DNA of 36,795 nt from positions 1 through 36,795 of the forward strand of contig DYLK01000024.1 of the NCBI GenBank assembly GCA_020722065.1, read 5' to 3'. The notes beneath the pieces are model-generated. The model ran no database searches and was not told the origin of the DNA. It saw only the letters and a program-made list of their open reading frames with translations. Below are positions 23,338 to 31,939 of the stretch, piece by piece (the first letter of the stretch is position 1; every line of letters starts with the position of its first letter). The position numbers and the translations under genes were made by a program. The DNA is from Melioribacter roseus. GTDB lineage: Bacteria; Bacteroidota; Ignavibacteria; Ignavibacteriales; Melioribacteraceae.

Positions 23338-23952
23338 ATGGATTTTTTTTTAATTATTTTTTATAGTTATTTAATAGGTTCAATTCCTACAGCATTTTTA
23401 GTATTAAAAAGAAAAGGTATTAATATTTTAGATGAAGGGTCAGGGAATGTTGGCACATTAAATTCGTATGAAGTTTCAAAATCAAAATCTGCGGCAATTT
23501 TAGTTTTAATTACTGATTTATTAAAAGGAATGTTTCCTTTATTTATAACTCTACATTTCTTTGGAGAAAATTTCGTTTATCTTGGAATCTCAGTTGTTTC
23601 TGCAGTTTTTGCTCATTGTTTTTCTATTTGGATTGGTTTCAAAGGAGGTCGCGGATTAGCTACTGCACTTGGTGGTTCAGTTTTATTTGTTCCACAATTA
23701 CCAATTTTATGGATTAGTTTTTGGCTAATTTCATTTTGGATAAAAAAGGACATCCATTTTGCTAATATTTTCGCCACGTTTTCTCTTTTAGTAGCAACAA
23801 TCTTTTACTCATCTTTTTTTATAAAATTTTCAATTTATTCAAGCACTGAATTTGAATATACTATCTTTGTTTCTATAGTTTTGATAATTATTCTGATTAA
23901 ACATATTGAACCTTTACATAATTATATAAAAATGCTCAAATCTAAATCTTGA
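23338..23952 (+). CDS. plsY: Glycerol-3-phosphate acyltransferase PlsY
   Basis: PlsY acylates glycerol-3-phosphate from acyl-phosphate at the inner membrane, the first step of phospholipid synthesis. The 204-residue protein has several membrane segments and the family motifs: GSIPTAF (14-20), GSGNVGTLN (34-42, usually GSGNxGATN), DLLKG (60-64), H93 and FKGGRGLAT (101-109, usually KGGKGVAT). The substitutions fall within a PlsY subgroup common in Bacteroidota, which may act as a second PlsY paralogue. Its stop is seven bases before the protease gene, so the two are likely co-transcribed with purB. Confidence 0.88.
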   Translation: MDFFLIIFYSYLIGSIPTAFLVLKRKGINILDEGSGNVGTLNSYEVSKSKSAAILVLITDLLKGMFPLFITLHFFGENFVYLGISVVSAVFAHCFSIWIGFKGGRGLATALGGSVLFVPQLPILWISFWLISFWIKKDIHFANIFATFSLLVATIFYSSFFIKFSIYSSTEFEYTIFVSIVLIIILIKHIEPLHNYIKMLKSKS

Positions 23953-23959
23953 TGGAATT

Positions 23960-25171
23960 ATGAATAAGACAAAAATTATTATTTACTCAACTTTAACTAC
24001 TTTTTTATTTGTTTCTATTGCCTTTGCATTTGCTTACTTCAACTTCATTCAGCCACAAAAATCTATAAATGACACTTCAGATTCAACTTCAAACTTTGAA
24101 TTTGCAACATTATCTAACCAGGATACTGTTTTTTTGAAGAACCAACGAAATAACGAAATCACTTTATCCCGAAGTACAATAATTACTGAAACTGTTCAAC
24201 AAGTTAGTCCCGCTGTTGTTGGAATTAATATCACAAAAGTAAATAAATATCGCGATCCATATTCATCTGACCCGCTTTTTAGATATTTTTTTGGTGACCG
24301 TGTTTATCAAGAAAAAGTACAAGCTCTTGGGTCAGGAGCTATTATTTCCTCCGATGGTTATATTATTACAAACGACCACGTTGCTGGCAATGCTGATGAA
24401 ATTATTGTTACAATGACGGACGGAAGCGAACATCCTGCTAAATTAATTGGTTCTGATCCTTCAACCGACATTTGCCTTCTTAAAATTGATGGGAAAAATC
24501 TTCCGTATATAAAAATGGGAAATTCTAATGATATTTTAATAGGCGAATGGGTAATTGCTTTGGGAAATCCATTTGGGCTTTTTGAAATAAATGATAAACC
24601 AACAGTTACAGTCGGAGTTATTAGTGCAACAGGAATGAACTTAAATTCAGTAAATGGAAGATATTACATTAATATGATTCAAACTGATGCTTCAATTAAT
24701 ACAGGGAATAGCGGTGGACCGCTTGTAAATAGTATTGGGGAACTAATTGGAATGAATACGCTTATTTATTCACCAAATGGAAATTCAGGAAGCGTGGGAG
24801 TTGGATTTGCAATTCCTATCAATAAAGTTCGTGAAGTTATTCATCAAATTAAAACTGAAGGTTACGTTGATAGACAATTTTGGACTGGATTAAAAATTCA
24901 AGCAATTGACAAACGATTAGCTGAATATTTCAATCTTTCGGCAGCAAAAGGTGTGATTATTACAGATATTATTCGAAATTCTCCAGCAGCAAAAGCTGGA
25001 CTTTTAGTTGGCGATATAATAATAAAAATTGATCAATTTACTGTAACTGATGATGAATCAATAATCAGCATTCTAAATCAATATACTACAGGCGATAAAA
25101 TTTCAATAAAAATTATTAGAGATAAAAAATATTTAACCAAACAAATGAAATTGGATAGAAAAAATGATTGA
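23960..25171 (+). CDS. HtrA/DegS-like periplasmic serine protease with one PDZ domain
   Basis: This 403-residue protease of the S1C family acts in the periplasm on misfolded envelope proteins. A single N-terminal hydrophobic segment (about 6-27) probably anchors it. The catalytic triad is H140 (TNDHV), D170 (STDICLL) and S251 (GNSGGPL). One PDZ domain follows (about 300-395, with GVIITDIIRNSPAAKAGL). One PDZ plus an anchor resembles DegS, but FCB bacteria also use such proteins as general HtrA proteases. The gene overlaps purB by eight bases. Confidence 0.93.
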   Translation: MNKTKIIIYSTLTTFLFVSIAFAFAYFNFIQPQKSINDTSDSTSNFEFATLSNQDTVFLKNQRNNEITLSRSTIITETVQQVSPAVVGINITKVNKYRDPYSSDPLFRYFFGDRVYQEKVQALGSGAIISSDGYIITNDHVAGNADEIIVTMTDGSEHPAKLIGSDPSTDICLLKIDGKNLPYIKMGNSNDILIGEWVIALGNPFGLFEINDKPTVTVGVISATGMNLNSVNGRYYINMIQTDASINTGNSGGPLVNSIGELIGMNTLIYSPNGNSGSVGVGFAIPINKVREVIHQIKTEGYVDRQFWTGLKIQAIDKRLAEYFNLSAAKGVIITDIIRNSPAAKAGLLVGDIIIKIDQFTVTDDESIISILNQYTTGDKISIKIIRDKKYLTKQMKLDRKND

Positions 25172-26465
25172 ACGTTATACTTTACCCAAAATGGGACGAA
25201 TTTTTGAAGATCAATTCAAATATGAAACTTGGCTTAAAATCGAGATTCTTGCTGTTGAAGCTCGTGTTAAAATGGGACAAGTTCCAGCTGAAGATTTAAT
25301 TACTATTCAACAAAAAGCAAAGTTTGATGTTAAAAGAGTTCTCGAAATTGAAGAAACTACAAAACACGATGTTATTGCATTTTTAACCAACGTTGCTGAA
25401 TATGTTGGCTCAGCTTCTCGACATATTCATTATGGAATGACTTCATCTGACATACTTGATACAACACTTTCCTACCAAATGAAATCTGCTGGGGAATTAC
25501 TTCTGGAAAGAATTAGAAAATTCCAAGAAATTCTTAAACGTCAAGCAAAAAAGCACAAACATACTTTTATGATTGGAAGAAGTCACGGAATTCATGCCGA
25601 ACCAACTTCAATGGGACTTAAATTTGCACTTTGGTTTGAAGAAGCAAAACGCAATGAAATTCGTTTAGAAAATGCTATTAAATCAATTTCAGTTGGACAA
25701 ATTTCTGGTGCAGTTGGAACTTTCGATCACCTTTCGCCTGAAGTTGAAGAATACGTTTGTTTGAAAATGGGACTAAAACCAGCTCCAGTTTCAACTCAAG
25801 TAATTCAAAGAGATCGCCACGCCGAATTTCTTTCTACAATCGCAATAATTGGGGCTTCATTAGAAAAAATTGCAATTGAAATACGTCATCTTCAAAGAAC
25901 TGAAGTTTTAGAAGCTGAAGAATATTTTTCTGAAGGACAAAAAGGTTCTTCTGCAATGCCTCATAAACGAAACCCAATTGTTAGTGAAAGAATTACTGGT
26001 TTAGCAAGATTACTACGAGGAAATGCTCACGCAGCAATTGAAAATGTTGCTCTTTGGCACGAACGTGATATTTCACACTCTTCTGTTGAAAGAGTAATTA
26101 TTCCAGATAGTTTTATCACTTTAGATTATATGTTCGATAAAATGATAAACTTGATAGATAATCTTCTGATTTATCCCGAAAAAATGCTTGAGAATTTAAA
26201 TTTAACTCGCGGTTTGGTTTTTTCACAAAAAGTTTTGCTAAAATTAGTTGAAAAAGGTGCTTCGAGAGAAGATGCATACAAAATTGTACAAACCCCAGCT
26301 ATGAAAGTTTGGAAAGATAAAAATTCCAATTTAAGCAATGAATTAAAACAATCTGAAAACGCGAGAAAATATCTTTCTGAAGAAGAAATTGATTCCATTT
26401 TTGATAATTCAAAAATGCTAAAAAATCTTGATTATATTTTCAAACGAACAGTAGAAAAAGATTAG
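25164..26465 (+). CDS. purB: Adenylosuccinate lyase
   Basis: PurB performs two fumarate-releasing steps of purine synthesis, on SAICAR and on adenylosuccinate. The 433-residue protein has the fumarase/lyase signature GSSAMPHKRNP (261-271), with the catalytic serine in this mobile loop. The TSSDILDTTLS region and GRSHGIHAEP with the catalytic histidine are also present. Length is typical. The ATG lies inside the 3' end of the protease gene (eight-base overlap), so translation is coupled. The gene converges with an SDR gene and leaves a two-base gap with no visible terminator. Confidence 0.96.
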   Translation: MIERYTLPKMGRIFEDQFKYETWLKIEILAVEARVKMGQVPAEDLITIQQKAKFDVKRVLEIEETTKHDVIAFLTNVAEYVGSASRHIHYGMTSSDILDTTLSYQMKSAGELLLERIRKFQEILKRQAKKHKHTFMIGRSHGIHAEPTSMGLKFALWFEEAKRNEIRLENAIKSISVGQISGAVGTFDHLSPEVEEYVCLKMGLKPAPVSTQVIQRDRHAEFLSTIAIIGASLEKIAIEIRHLQRTEVLEAEEYFSEGQKGSSAMPHKRNPIVSERITGLARLLRGNAHAAIENVALWHERDISHSSVERVIIPDSFITLDYMFDKMINLIDNLLIYPEKMLENLNLTRGLVFSQKVLLKLVEKGASREDAYKIVQTPAMKVWKDKNSNLSNELKQSENARKYLSEEEIDSIFDNSKMLKNLDYIFKRTVEKD

Positions 26466-26467
26466 AA

Positions 26468-27301
26468 TTACTTCCCTTCTCTTCCACGGAATGAATTCAT
26501 ACTTTTTGTAATTCCAAGGAATCGAACAAGAAGTTGATAGATATAATCGGGTAAAATTCCTCGTAAAAAGACAGATAATCTTACTGTGAAGGGACGATAA
26601 ATGATTGTTTTTCCGAGCATAATTCCATCTTCAACAATTGCTTTTGCGATTACATCGTGATTTTTTACTAATGGAACAATTAAACTTCCTGGGAAAGGAA
26701 TTCTTGCACCTTCAAACAAACCTTCTTTTAAGTATCCTGGATGAACTGAAGTCCATTTTACATTTTTCCCCAAATTTTGTGCTTCAAAACGCATTGATTC
26801 TGTAAATCCCCAAACTGCCCATTTTGTAGCAGTATAAATTGCTAAATTTGGAACACCAAGTGTCGATGAAGCTGAAGAAATATTAATTATGTGTCCAAAA
26901 TTCATTTCATACATTTTTGGTAAAAAAGCTCGAATTGTATAAATAAACGAAGTCAAATTGATATCAATTGTTTTTTCCCATTCATCGTCAGTTCTATCTA
27001 AAAAACTTCCACTCTTTACATATCCAGCATTATTAATCAAATAATTTACACTCCCCATTTCTGTAAAAGCAACTTTTGCGAGCGAATAAACCTGCTCTTT
27101 ATTTGTAACATCGCAATGATGGTAAAAATATTTTGCTGAATAATCTGAAATTTGATTTGAATTTTTCGAGAAAGTTTCGTCATCAATATCCCAAATTGTA
27201 ACCGTAAATCCGTTTTCCAGAAGAAGTTTTACAGTTGCAAAACCAATCCCTTGTGATGCTCCAGTTACAACTACAGTTAATTTATGCAATCTTTCGTTCA
27301 T
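26468..27301 (-). CDS. Short-chain dehydrogenase/reductase
   Basis: This 277-residue NAD(P)-dependent oxidoreductase has a classical SDR fold: TGASQGIG (13-20), NNAG (90-93), the catalytic serine in NISSAS (142-143) and YTATK (Y156, K160). The C-terminal 60 residues extend beyond the catalytic core with a hydrophobic part (RLSVFLRGILPDYIYQLLVRFLG), as in membrane-associated SDRs of the retinol/ketoacyl reductase type. The substrate is unknown. GGAG lies six bases before the ATG. It is the last gene of the minus-strand block and lies 15 bases after the YibQ-like gene. Confidence 0.9.
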   Translation of the reverse strand: MNERLHKLTVVVTGASQGIGFATVKLLLENGFTVTIWDIDDETFSKNSNQISDYSAKYFYHHCDVTNKEQVYSLAKVAFTEMGSVNYLINNAGYVKSGSFLDRTDDEWEKTIDINLTSFIYTIRAFLPKMYEMNFGHIINISSASSTLGVPNLAIYTATKWAVWGFTESMRFEAQNLGKNVKWTSVHPGYLKEGLFEGARIPFPGSLIVPLVKNHDVIAKAIVEDGIMLGKTIIYRPFTVRLSVFLRGILPDYIYQLLVRFLGITKSMNSFRGREGK

Positions 27302-27316
27302 TTTAACTCCAATTTA

Positions 27317-28321
27317 TTATTTTGAAATTTCAGTTTCAGTCATTCTTTTTTCTTCAGATAAACTCAAAAACTTAACCCCACGTTTTTTCAATTGAATAAT
27401 GAAATCTTGAGATTTTGACAATGTTTCCAAATCAACAAGAAATATTTCAGATTTTTTATTTAATATTCGAAGATTTACAATGGCTTGCAATTCCTTTTCA
27501 TCTAATTCTGTAAGATTTTTTATTCTATTCAAATAACTGAACTTCACCTTATTTGTATTTAAAAATTCCTTTATGAAAGAAAATGCAATAGAATTCGACA
27601 AATTTGATTCTGAATCAATATAAATTGGAGTTTCCCAGCCAAAATCATTCAGAATTCTTGAAAGTGAATTACGGATTTCCTTTTTCCCCATCGATTCTTC
27701 GAGTTTGTATTTTGCTTCTACAATTAAATCATTAAATAAGATTGCATAATCATATTTTGGATTTCTATTTGCCTGATTAAATTCATTAATATTGATTAGA
27801 AAAGTAATTTCTTTGAAAAAATCATTTTCCATTTGCCCAATTTCTTCAATAGAATTTATTATTGTTAGGAATACAATTCTCGGAGAATCTCGCATAATTA
27901 ATTTATCTTTCTGAAAATATGAATCAATTATTTGTTGATTTTTCGAAAATACTTGAAGTCTGATTTTTCCCTTTTCAACTAACTCGCTCGTTTTAATTGA
28001 GATGGAATCATTTGTTAATTGTGTAGAAAAATCCACAATTAATTCGGGAATTGTTAAGTCGTTAGGAATTTTAATTTGAAACACTTTAGATTTCTTGCTA
28101 TTTTTCTCAACAATCCACTCAGTTTTAATTCCCCGTGATAAAAGAATTTGCTTGAATTTATACTCAATTCCGCTTTTTTCTGAAATCTCATCGGACTTCA
28201 TAATAGTTTCTTCAACTAACTGTTCATTTTCACTAAAAGTATTGTAAAGTAGATTAGCAAAAATTAAAATAACAGCAATTACGAATAATCCAAAAATAAT
28301 TTTAATTTGATTGCTCAACAC
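27317..28321 (-). CDS. Degenerate YibQ-like (divergent polysaccharide deacetylase) protein
   Basis: This protein of about 334 residues has one N-terminal membrane segment (about 6-25) and a periplasmic region. The first part (about 40-145) is not recognised. From PRIVFLT onward the order resembles the divergent polysaccharide deacetylase family: a strand, a PIYIDSESNLSNSIAF stretch where active members have a LDSRTS-like motif, and a final RGVKFLSLSEEKR where they have RGIxFVxLSE. The histidine of the usual IGHP motif is replaced (FLVDLET), and a catalytic DD pair after the first strand is missing. It may therefore be an inactive relative. This is an alignment by eye. The start is GTG at 28321 or TTG at 28318; AGGTGA just upstream fits the TTG better. 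Confidence 0.6.
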   Translation of the reverse strand: MLSNQIKIIFGLFVIAVILIFANLLYNTFSENEQLVEETIMKSDEISEKSGIEYKFKQILLSRGIKTEWIVEKNSKKSKVFQIKIPNDLTIPELIVDFSTQLTNDSISIKTSELVEKGKIRLQVFSKNQQIIDSYFQKDKLIMRDSPRIVFLTIINSIEEIGQMENDFFKEITFLININEFNQANRNPKYDYAILFNDLIVEAKYKLEESMGKKEIRNSLSRILNDFGWETPIYIDSESNLSNSIAFSFIKEFLNTNKVKFSYLNRIKNLTELDEKELQAIVNLRILNKKSEIFLVDLETLSKSQDFIIQLKKRGVKFLSLSEEKRMTETEISK

Positions 28322-28325
28322 TCAC

Positions 28326-29108
28326 CTATCTCTTTACAAATTTTGCTTCGCGTTTTTCTAGGAAAGCAGTTGTCCCTTCCATAAAATCCTGAGTTCCACA
28401 ACATAAACCAAATAGTGATGCTTCGTATTTTAAACCATCTTCCAGTGAAATTTCTTTGGTTGCATTTACAGCTTTTATTGACATCGTAACAGCAATTTGC
28501 CCTTTTGATGCAATTTTTTTAGCAGTTTTAATTGTTTGTTCAAGCAATTCTTCTTTTGGAAAAACTTTATTTACTAAACCAATACGCAATGCTTCATCTG
28601 ATTTTATCATATCACCCGTTAAAATAAATTCCATCGCTCTACCATGATTTATCAAACGAGCCATTCTTTGAGTTCCACCGTAACCAGGAATTATTCCTAA
28701 ATTCACTTCTGGTTGACCAAAAACAGCATTTTCTGAAGCATATCTAAAATGACACGACATTGCAAGTTCGCAACCGCCACCGAGTGCGTAACCATTTACA
28801 GCGGCAATTACTGGTTTTGAAAGATTTTCAATTAAACTAAACACTTTTTGTCCTTTTTCCGACATAATTTGTCCCGAAATTACATCCATTTTGTTTAATT
28901 CTTTTATATCTGCACCAGCAACAAATGCTTTTTCACCATTTCCAGTAAGTACAATTGCATCAACATTTTCATCTTTGTTTAACTCAGTAAAAATGATTTC
29001 AAGTTCATCAATTGTTTCGGAATTGAGTGCGTTCATTTTTTCAATTCTATTGATTTTTACAATAGCTACATTTTCTACTTTTTCTAAAATTAAATTCTTA
29101 AATTCCAT
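28326..29108 (-). CDS. Enoyl-CoA hydratase (crotonase family)
   Basis: This enzyme of about 260 residues hydrates enoyl-CoA in fatty-acid or amino-acid degradation. The crotonase fold is clear: FVAGADIKE (62-70) and the oxyanion-hole GGG (110-112). Both catalytic glutamates are present, E114 (GGGCELAM) and E134 (GQPEVNLGIIPGYGGTQR), which favours true hydratase activity. Numbering is from the ATG at 29108, chosen because family proteins start MEFKNL. A GTG at 29120 overlaps the stop of the upstream gene (GTGA) and would add four residues. The substrate chain length is unknown. Other beta-oxidation genes are absent from the window. Confidence 0.92.
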   Translation of the reverse strand: MEFKNLILEKVENVAIVKINRIEKMNALNSETIDELEIIFTELNKDENVDAIVLTGNGEKAFVAGADIKELNKMDVISGQIMSEKGQKVFSLIENLSKPVIAAVNGYALGGGCELAMSCHFRYASENAVFGQPEVNLGIIPGYGGTQRMARLINHGRAMEFILTGDMIKSDEALRIGLVNKVFPKEELLEQTIKTAKKIASKGQIAVTMSIKAVNATKEISLEDGLKYEASLFGLCCGTQDFMEGTTAFLEKREAKFVKR

Positions 29109-29116
29109 TTTTTTTC

Positions 29117-29737
29117 TCACACTTTAATGAATATTGGTAATCTCAATTTGACATTTAATCCTAAATACTGATTCCCGTGATGATAATTGTATTCTACTCC
29201 TGTATCTAATAAAAACATCGAAACACCAACTCCTAAATGCAATCCCATTTTGGCTTGATTATTTGTAAATTGTGCAATAATTCCCTTTGTTTGTTGATTT
29301 GTAACAATCAAATAACTCACATCAAAACCAGTGTCAATATAAGGCATTAATAAAATCACTTTCTTTTCAAATGGCGGAATATAAAATCTAATTCCAGGTT
29401 CAAATGATATTATTTGAGTTGATAATTCATAAACTGGATTATTAATTATTTCCACAAAATCTGCTTGAAACATTGCGTATTTTATCTTTCCATAAACAAA
29501 AATTGGGAAAATATCATTATCTGCGTATGAAAACGCAGTTTCTATTTTTGAACCTAATGTATGATTTACAGCAAAATCACCGACGGGAAATGTTGGTCCA
29601 ACTCCCAATTCAAGAAATAATCCACGAACTTGTCCGAGTTTGAAATCTACAATTTGAGCTTGATTAAAACTACTTATAATAAATAAAAGACATAAAATAT
29701 GTTTAATTCTTTTAACCACAGAGTACACTTCCACCAT
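29117..29737 (-). CDS. Exported outer-membrane beta-barrel-like protein
   Basis: This protein of about 200-206 residues has a signal peptide (KRIKHILCLLFIISSFNQAQ). Alternating beta strands follow (LELGVGPTFPVGDF, FPIFVYGKIKYAMFQADF, ISFEPGIRFYIPP, MGLHLGVGVSMFLLDTGVEYNY), ending LGLNVKLRLPIFIKV. It looks like a small eight-stranded outer-membrane barrel without a named family. The ATG at 29737 overlaps the FabG-like gene by 26 bases. A GTG at 29719 would shorten the overlap to eight bases and begin closer to the signal peptide, so the start is uncertain. Confidence 0.75.
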   Translation of the reverse strand: MVEVYSVVKRIKHILCLLFIISSFNQAQIVDFKLGQVRGLFLELGVGPTFPVGDFAVNHTLGSKIETAFSYADNDIFPIFVYGKIKYAMFQADFVEIINNPVYELSTQIISFEPGIRFYIPPFEKKVILLMPYIDTGFDVSYLIVTNQQTKGIIAQFTNNQAKMGLHLGVGVSMFLLDTGVEYNYHHGNQYLGLNVKLRLPIFIKV

Positions 29738-30467
29738 TTACATTTAGAATTTCGCCAGTAATGTGCCGAGCATAATCTGATGCAATAAATAAAATTGGAT
29801 AAGCTATATCTTCAACTGTGGCAATTCTTTGAATCGGAATTGATTCTTCAACTTTTTTGCGATATTTTTTATCAGAAAACACTTCATTATTCATATCTGT
29901 ATCAACCCAACCTGGGGCGACTGAATTTACTGTAATGTTATGTTGTGCCAATTCTGTTGATAATGATTTTGTGTAGGAAACCATCGCTCCTTTTGATGCT
30001 GCATAATGAGAATGTTCTGCTTCACCACGTTGTGCGGCAGTTGACGAAACGTTTACAATTTTACCATATTTTTGTTTTATCATTATTGGCAAAACTGCTT
30101 TTGTTATCAGAAACATTCCAGTTAAATTAACTTGCATCAAATTTTCCCAAGTTTCCAGCGACATTGATTCGGCTTTTCCGTAATTCCAAATTCCAGCGTT
30201 ATTTACTAAAATATCAATTCTTCCAAATTTTTGAATTACTTTTTCAACCAATTTTTGTATTGCAATTTCCGATTTGAAATCTATTTGTTCGTAAAATCCA
30301 TCATTTTCTAATGAATTTAGCAGATTATTTGCTGCATTTTTATCTTGAAAATAAGTAAAAACAACATTTGCCCCTGCTTTATCAAACAATTCCACAGTAG
30401 CTTTTCCAATTCCACGCGAACCGCCAGTAACTAGAACTACTTTTTTTGAAAAATTGAAAGCAATCAT
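29712..30467 (-). CDS. FabG-like short-chain reductase
   Basis: This 251-residue NAD(P)-dependent SDR resembles 3-oxoacyl-ACP reductase. Motifs are TGGSRGIG (14-21), NNAG (89-92), the catalytic serine in NVSSTA (141-142) and YAASK (Y155, K159). The C-terminus (ITGEILNVNGGSVLCG) is typical of FabG-like enzymes. No other fatty-acid synthesis gene is next to it, so true FabG function is not certain. AGG overlaps the truA stop a few bases before its ATG. It lies in the mtaB-to-SDR run. Confidence 0.9.
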   Translation of the reverse strand: MIAFNFSKKVVLVTGGSRGIGKATVELFDKAGANVVFTYFQDKNAANNLLNSLENDGFYEQIDFKSEIAIQKLVEKVIQKFGRIDILVNNAGIWNYGKAESMSLETWENLMQVNLTGMFLITKAVLPIMIKQKYGKIVNVSSTAAQRGEAEHSHYAASKGAMVSYTKSLSTELAQHNITVNSVAPGWVDTDMNNEVFSDKKYRKKVEESIPIQRIATVEDIAYPILFIASDYARHITGEILNVNGGSVLCG

Positions 30468-30473
30468 TTCAAC

Positions 30474-31208
30474 CTAATATTTTACTTTGAATAAAAATAA
30501 ACCTTTTGACTTTACTGCTTTTCCAGCGTAAATTCTATTTTTTGCTCTCAAAATATCAGCAATCTTTTTCTTAAAATCATCATATTTATATACTTCTAGG
30601 ATTGTCCCAATTATTGCTCGAACCATTCCATGTAAAAATCGATTTGCTTCAATGTAGAATATTGTGATGTTTTTCTTTCTTTTCCACCAAATTGAATAAA
30701 TTGTGCAGTTTTTATTTTCAATTTCAGATTTGGTTTTCGCAAAAGATGTAAAATCCTTTTCCCCGAGGAATTCCCTACTGATTTTATTTAACTTTTCAAT
30801 TTCATATTGATTGAAATTCGGGTTGTAAAATGTATATTTTTCATAAAAAGGAGATTTTTGAGTTGAAAAGAAATAAAGATAACTTCTCTTTTTTGCATCA
30901 AATCTTGAATGAAAGTTAGAATTGACTATTTCCATTTTTTTGATGTTAATCTCTTTCGGTAAAAGTGAATTCAAGGAATGTAAGAATTTGCTTATTTGTA
31001 TTTTATTTTCAGTCTGAAAATTAGCTACTTGACCAAAAGCGTGAACTCCCGAATCAGTTCTTCCAGAGCCAAGTAAATTTATTTTTTCTTGAAGAATTAA
31101 CTCAATTTTCTCTTTTAATATTTGCTGAATAGTTACAGAATTTCTTTGAATTTGCCAGCCCGAAAAATTCGTCCCGTCATATTCTATTATCAATTTGTAG
31201 TTGTTCAA
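30474..31208 (-). CDS. truA: tRNA pseudouridine(38-40) synthase TruA
   Basis: TruA converts uridines 38-40 of the tRNA anticodon stem to pseudouridine. The 244-residue protein has YDGTNFSGWQ (10-19) and the catalytic aspartate D52 in GRTDSGVHA. The C-terminal half contains NRFLHGMVRAIIGT, typical of the family. The start is TTG at 31208, directly abutting the TAA of the upstream gene, and gives the usual N-terminus. No ATG is available. No ribosome-binding site is clear. It lies in a run with another anticodon-loop modification gene, mtaB. Confidence 0.95.
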   Translation of the reverse strand: MNNYKLIIEYDGTNFSGWQIQRNSVTIQQILKEKIELILQEKINLLGSGRTDSGVHAFGQVANFQTENKIQISKFLHSLNSLLPKEINIKKMEIVNSNFHSRFDAKKRSYLYFFSTQKSPFYEKYTFYNPNFNQYEIEKLNKISREFLGEKDFTSFAKTKSEIENKNCTIYSIWWKRKKNITIFYIEANRFLHGMVRAIIGTILEVYKYDDFKKKIADILRAKNRIYAGKAVKSKGLFLFKVKY

Positions 31209-31928
31209 TTAAAGTCTGTGATTTAAATTAATTGATAATCCCACCGAATTATCGACAAAAATAATCGGTGTAAAATTGATATTATAAGATTGAGTATTAG
31301 ATAGATTTTCATTGAAATTACGTGCTATACGAGCTGCATTTACAGCACTAATAATACGGTTTAAAACCATTCCGCCAGCGATAAAAATTAATGAATTTTT
31401 TGCACTTTCGCTTGAAACCCACATTGCACGATATTCTTTTCGCGATGAAACAGAATTCCATTCCCAGAAATGAGAAGTTTCATCATAAAGTAAATCGTAA
31501 TTTCTATTCAAATCCATTTCTTCGTTGTAAATGTAAATACTTGAATAATTACCAATATCAGCCCAAAATTGGTCATCTTTTCCAGAAGTTGTAACATTAG
31601 CATTCACTTTCGCAAAAGCCATATAATTATCTTTTTTGTAACTTGAATAATAACTTGTTCCCAAATAACTTCCCCACAAAACGCCTTCGGCTATAGTAAA
31701 ATATTTCCCAGTTGAATAATCGCCCGAATAAAGTTCTCCCATTCCTGGCAATAATAATGAATATAAAATTGCTAAACCGACACTCTTTTTCTCTTGATTT
31801 TTCTGTTCAACTTCAGGCAAATTAAATTCTACATTCTGATTTGCTTCAACTCTAAAATCTATTAATGATTTAGTTTGTGAACTTAATAAGACTGGAATAA
31901 CAAAAAGAAACACGAGTAATTTTTTCAT
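31209..31928 (-). CDS. DUF5683-like exported membrane protein
   Basis: This protein of about 239 residues has a signal peptide (MKKLLVFLFVIPVLLSSQ). A conserved-looking core follows: SLLLPGMGELYSGDYSTGKYF, then a hydrophobic hairpin (LWGSYLGTSYY). Downstream come a WEWNSVSSRKEYRAMW stretch and a second hydrophobic segment with NRIISAVNAARIAR. Such proteins are frequent in Ignavibacteria and other FCB bacteria next to housekeeping genes, and their function is unknown. The ATG at 31928 is preferred over the longer frame from 31961 because AAGGAG lies four bases upstream and it begins the signal peptide. The longer frame would overlap mtaB. Confidence 0.78.
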   Translation of the reverse strand: MKKLLVFLFVIPVLLSSQTKSLIDFRVEANQNVEFNLPEVEQKNQEKKSVGLAILYSLLLPGMGELYSGDYSTGKYFTIAEGVLWGSYLGTSYYSSYKKDNYMAFAKVNANVTTSGKDDQFWADIGNYSSIYIYNEEMDLNRNYDLLYDETSHFWEWNSVSSRKEYRAMWVSSESAKNSLIFIAGGMVLNRIISAVNAARIARNFNENLSNTQSYNINFTPIIFVDNSVGLSINLNHRL

Positions 31929-31939
31929 AAATCTCCTTT

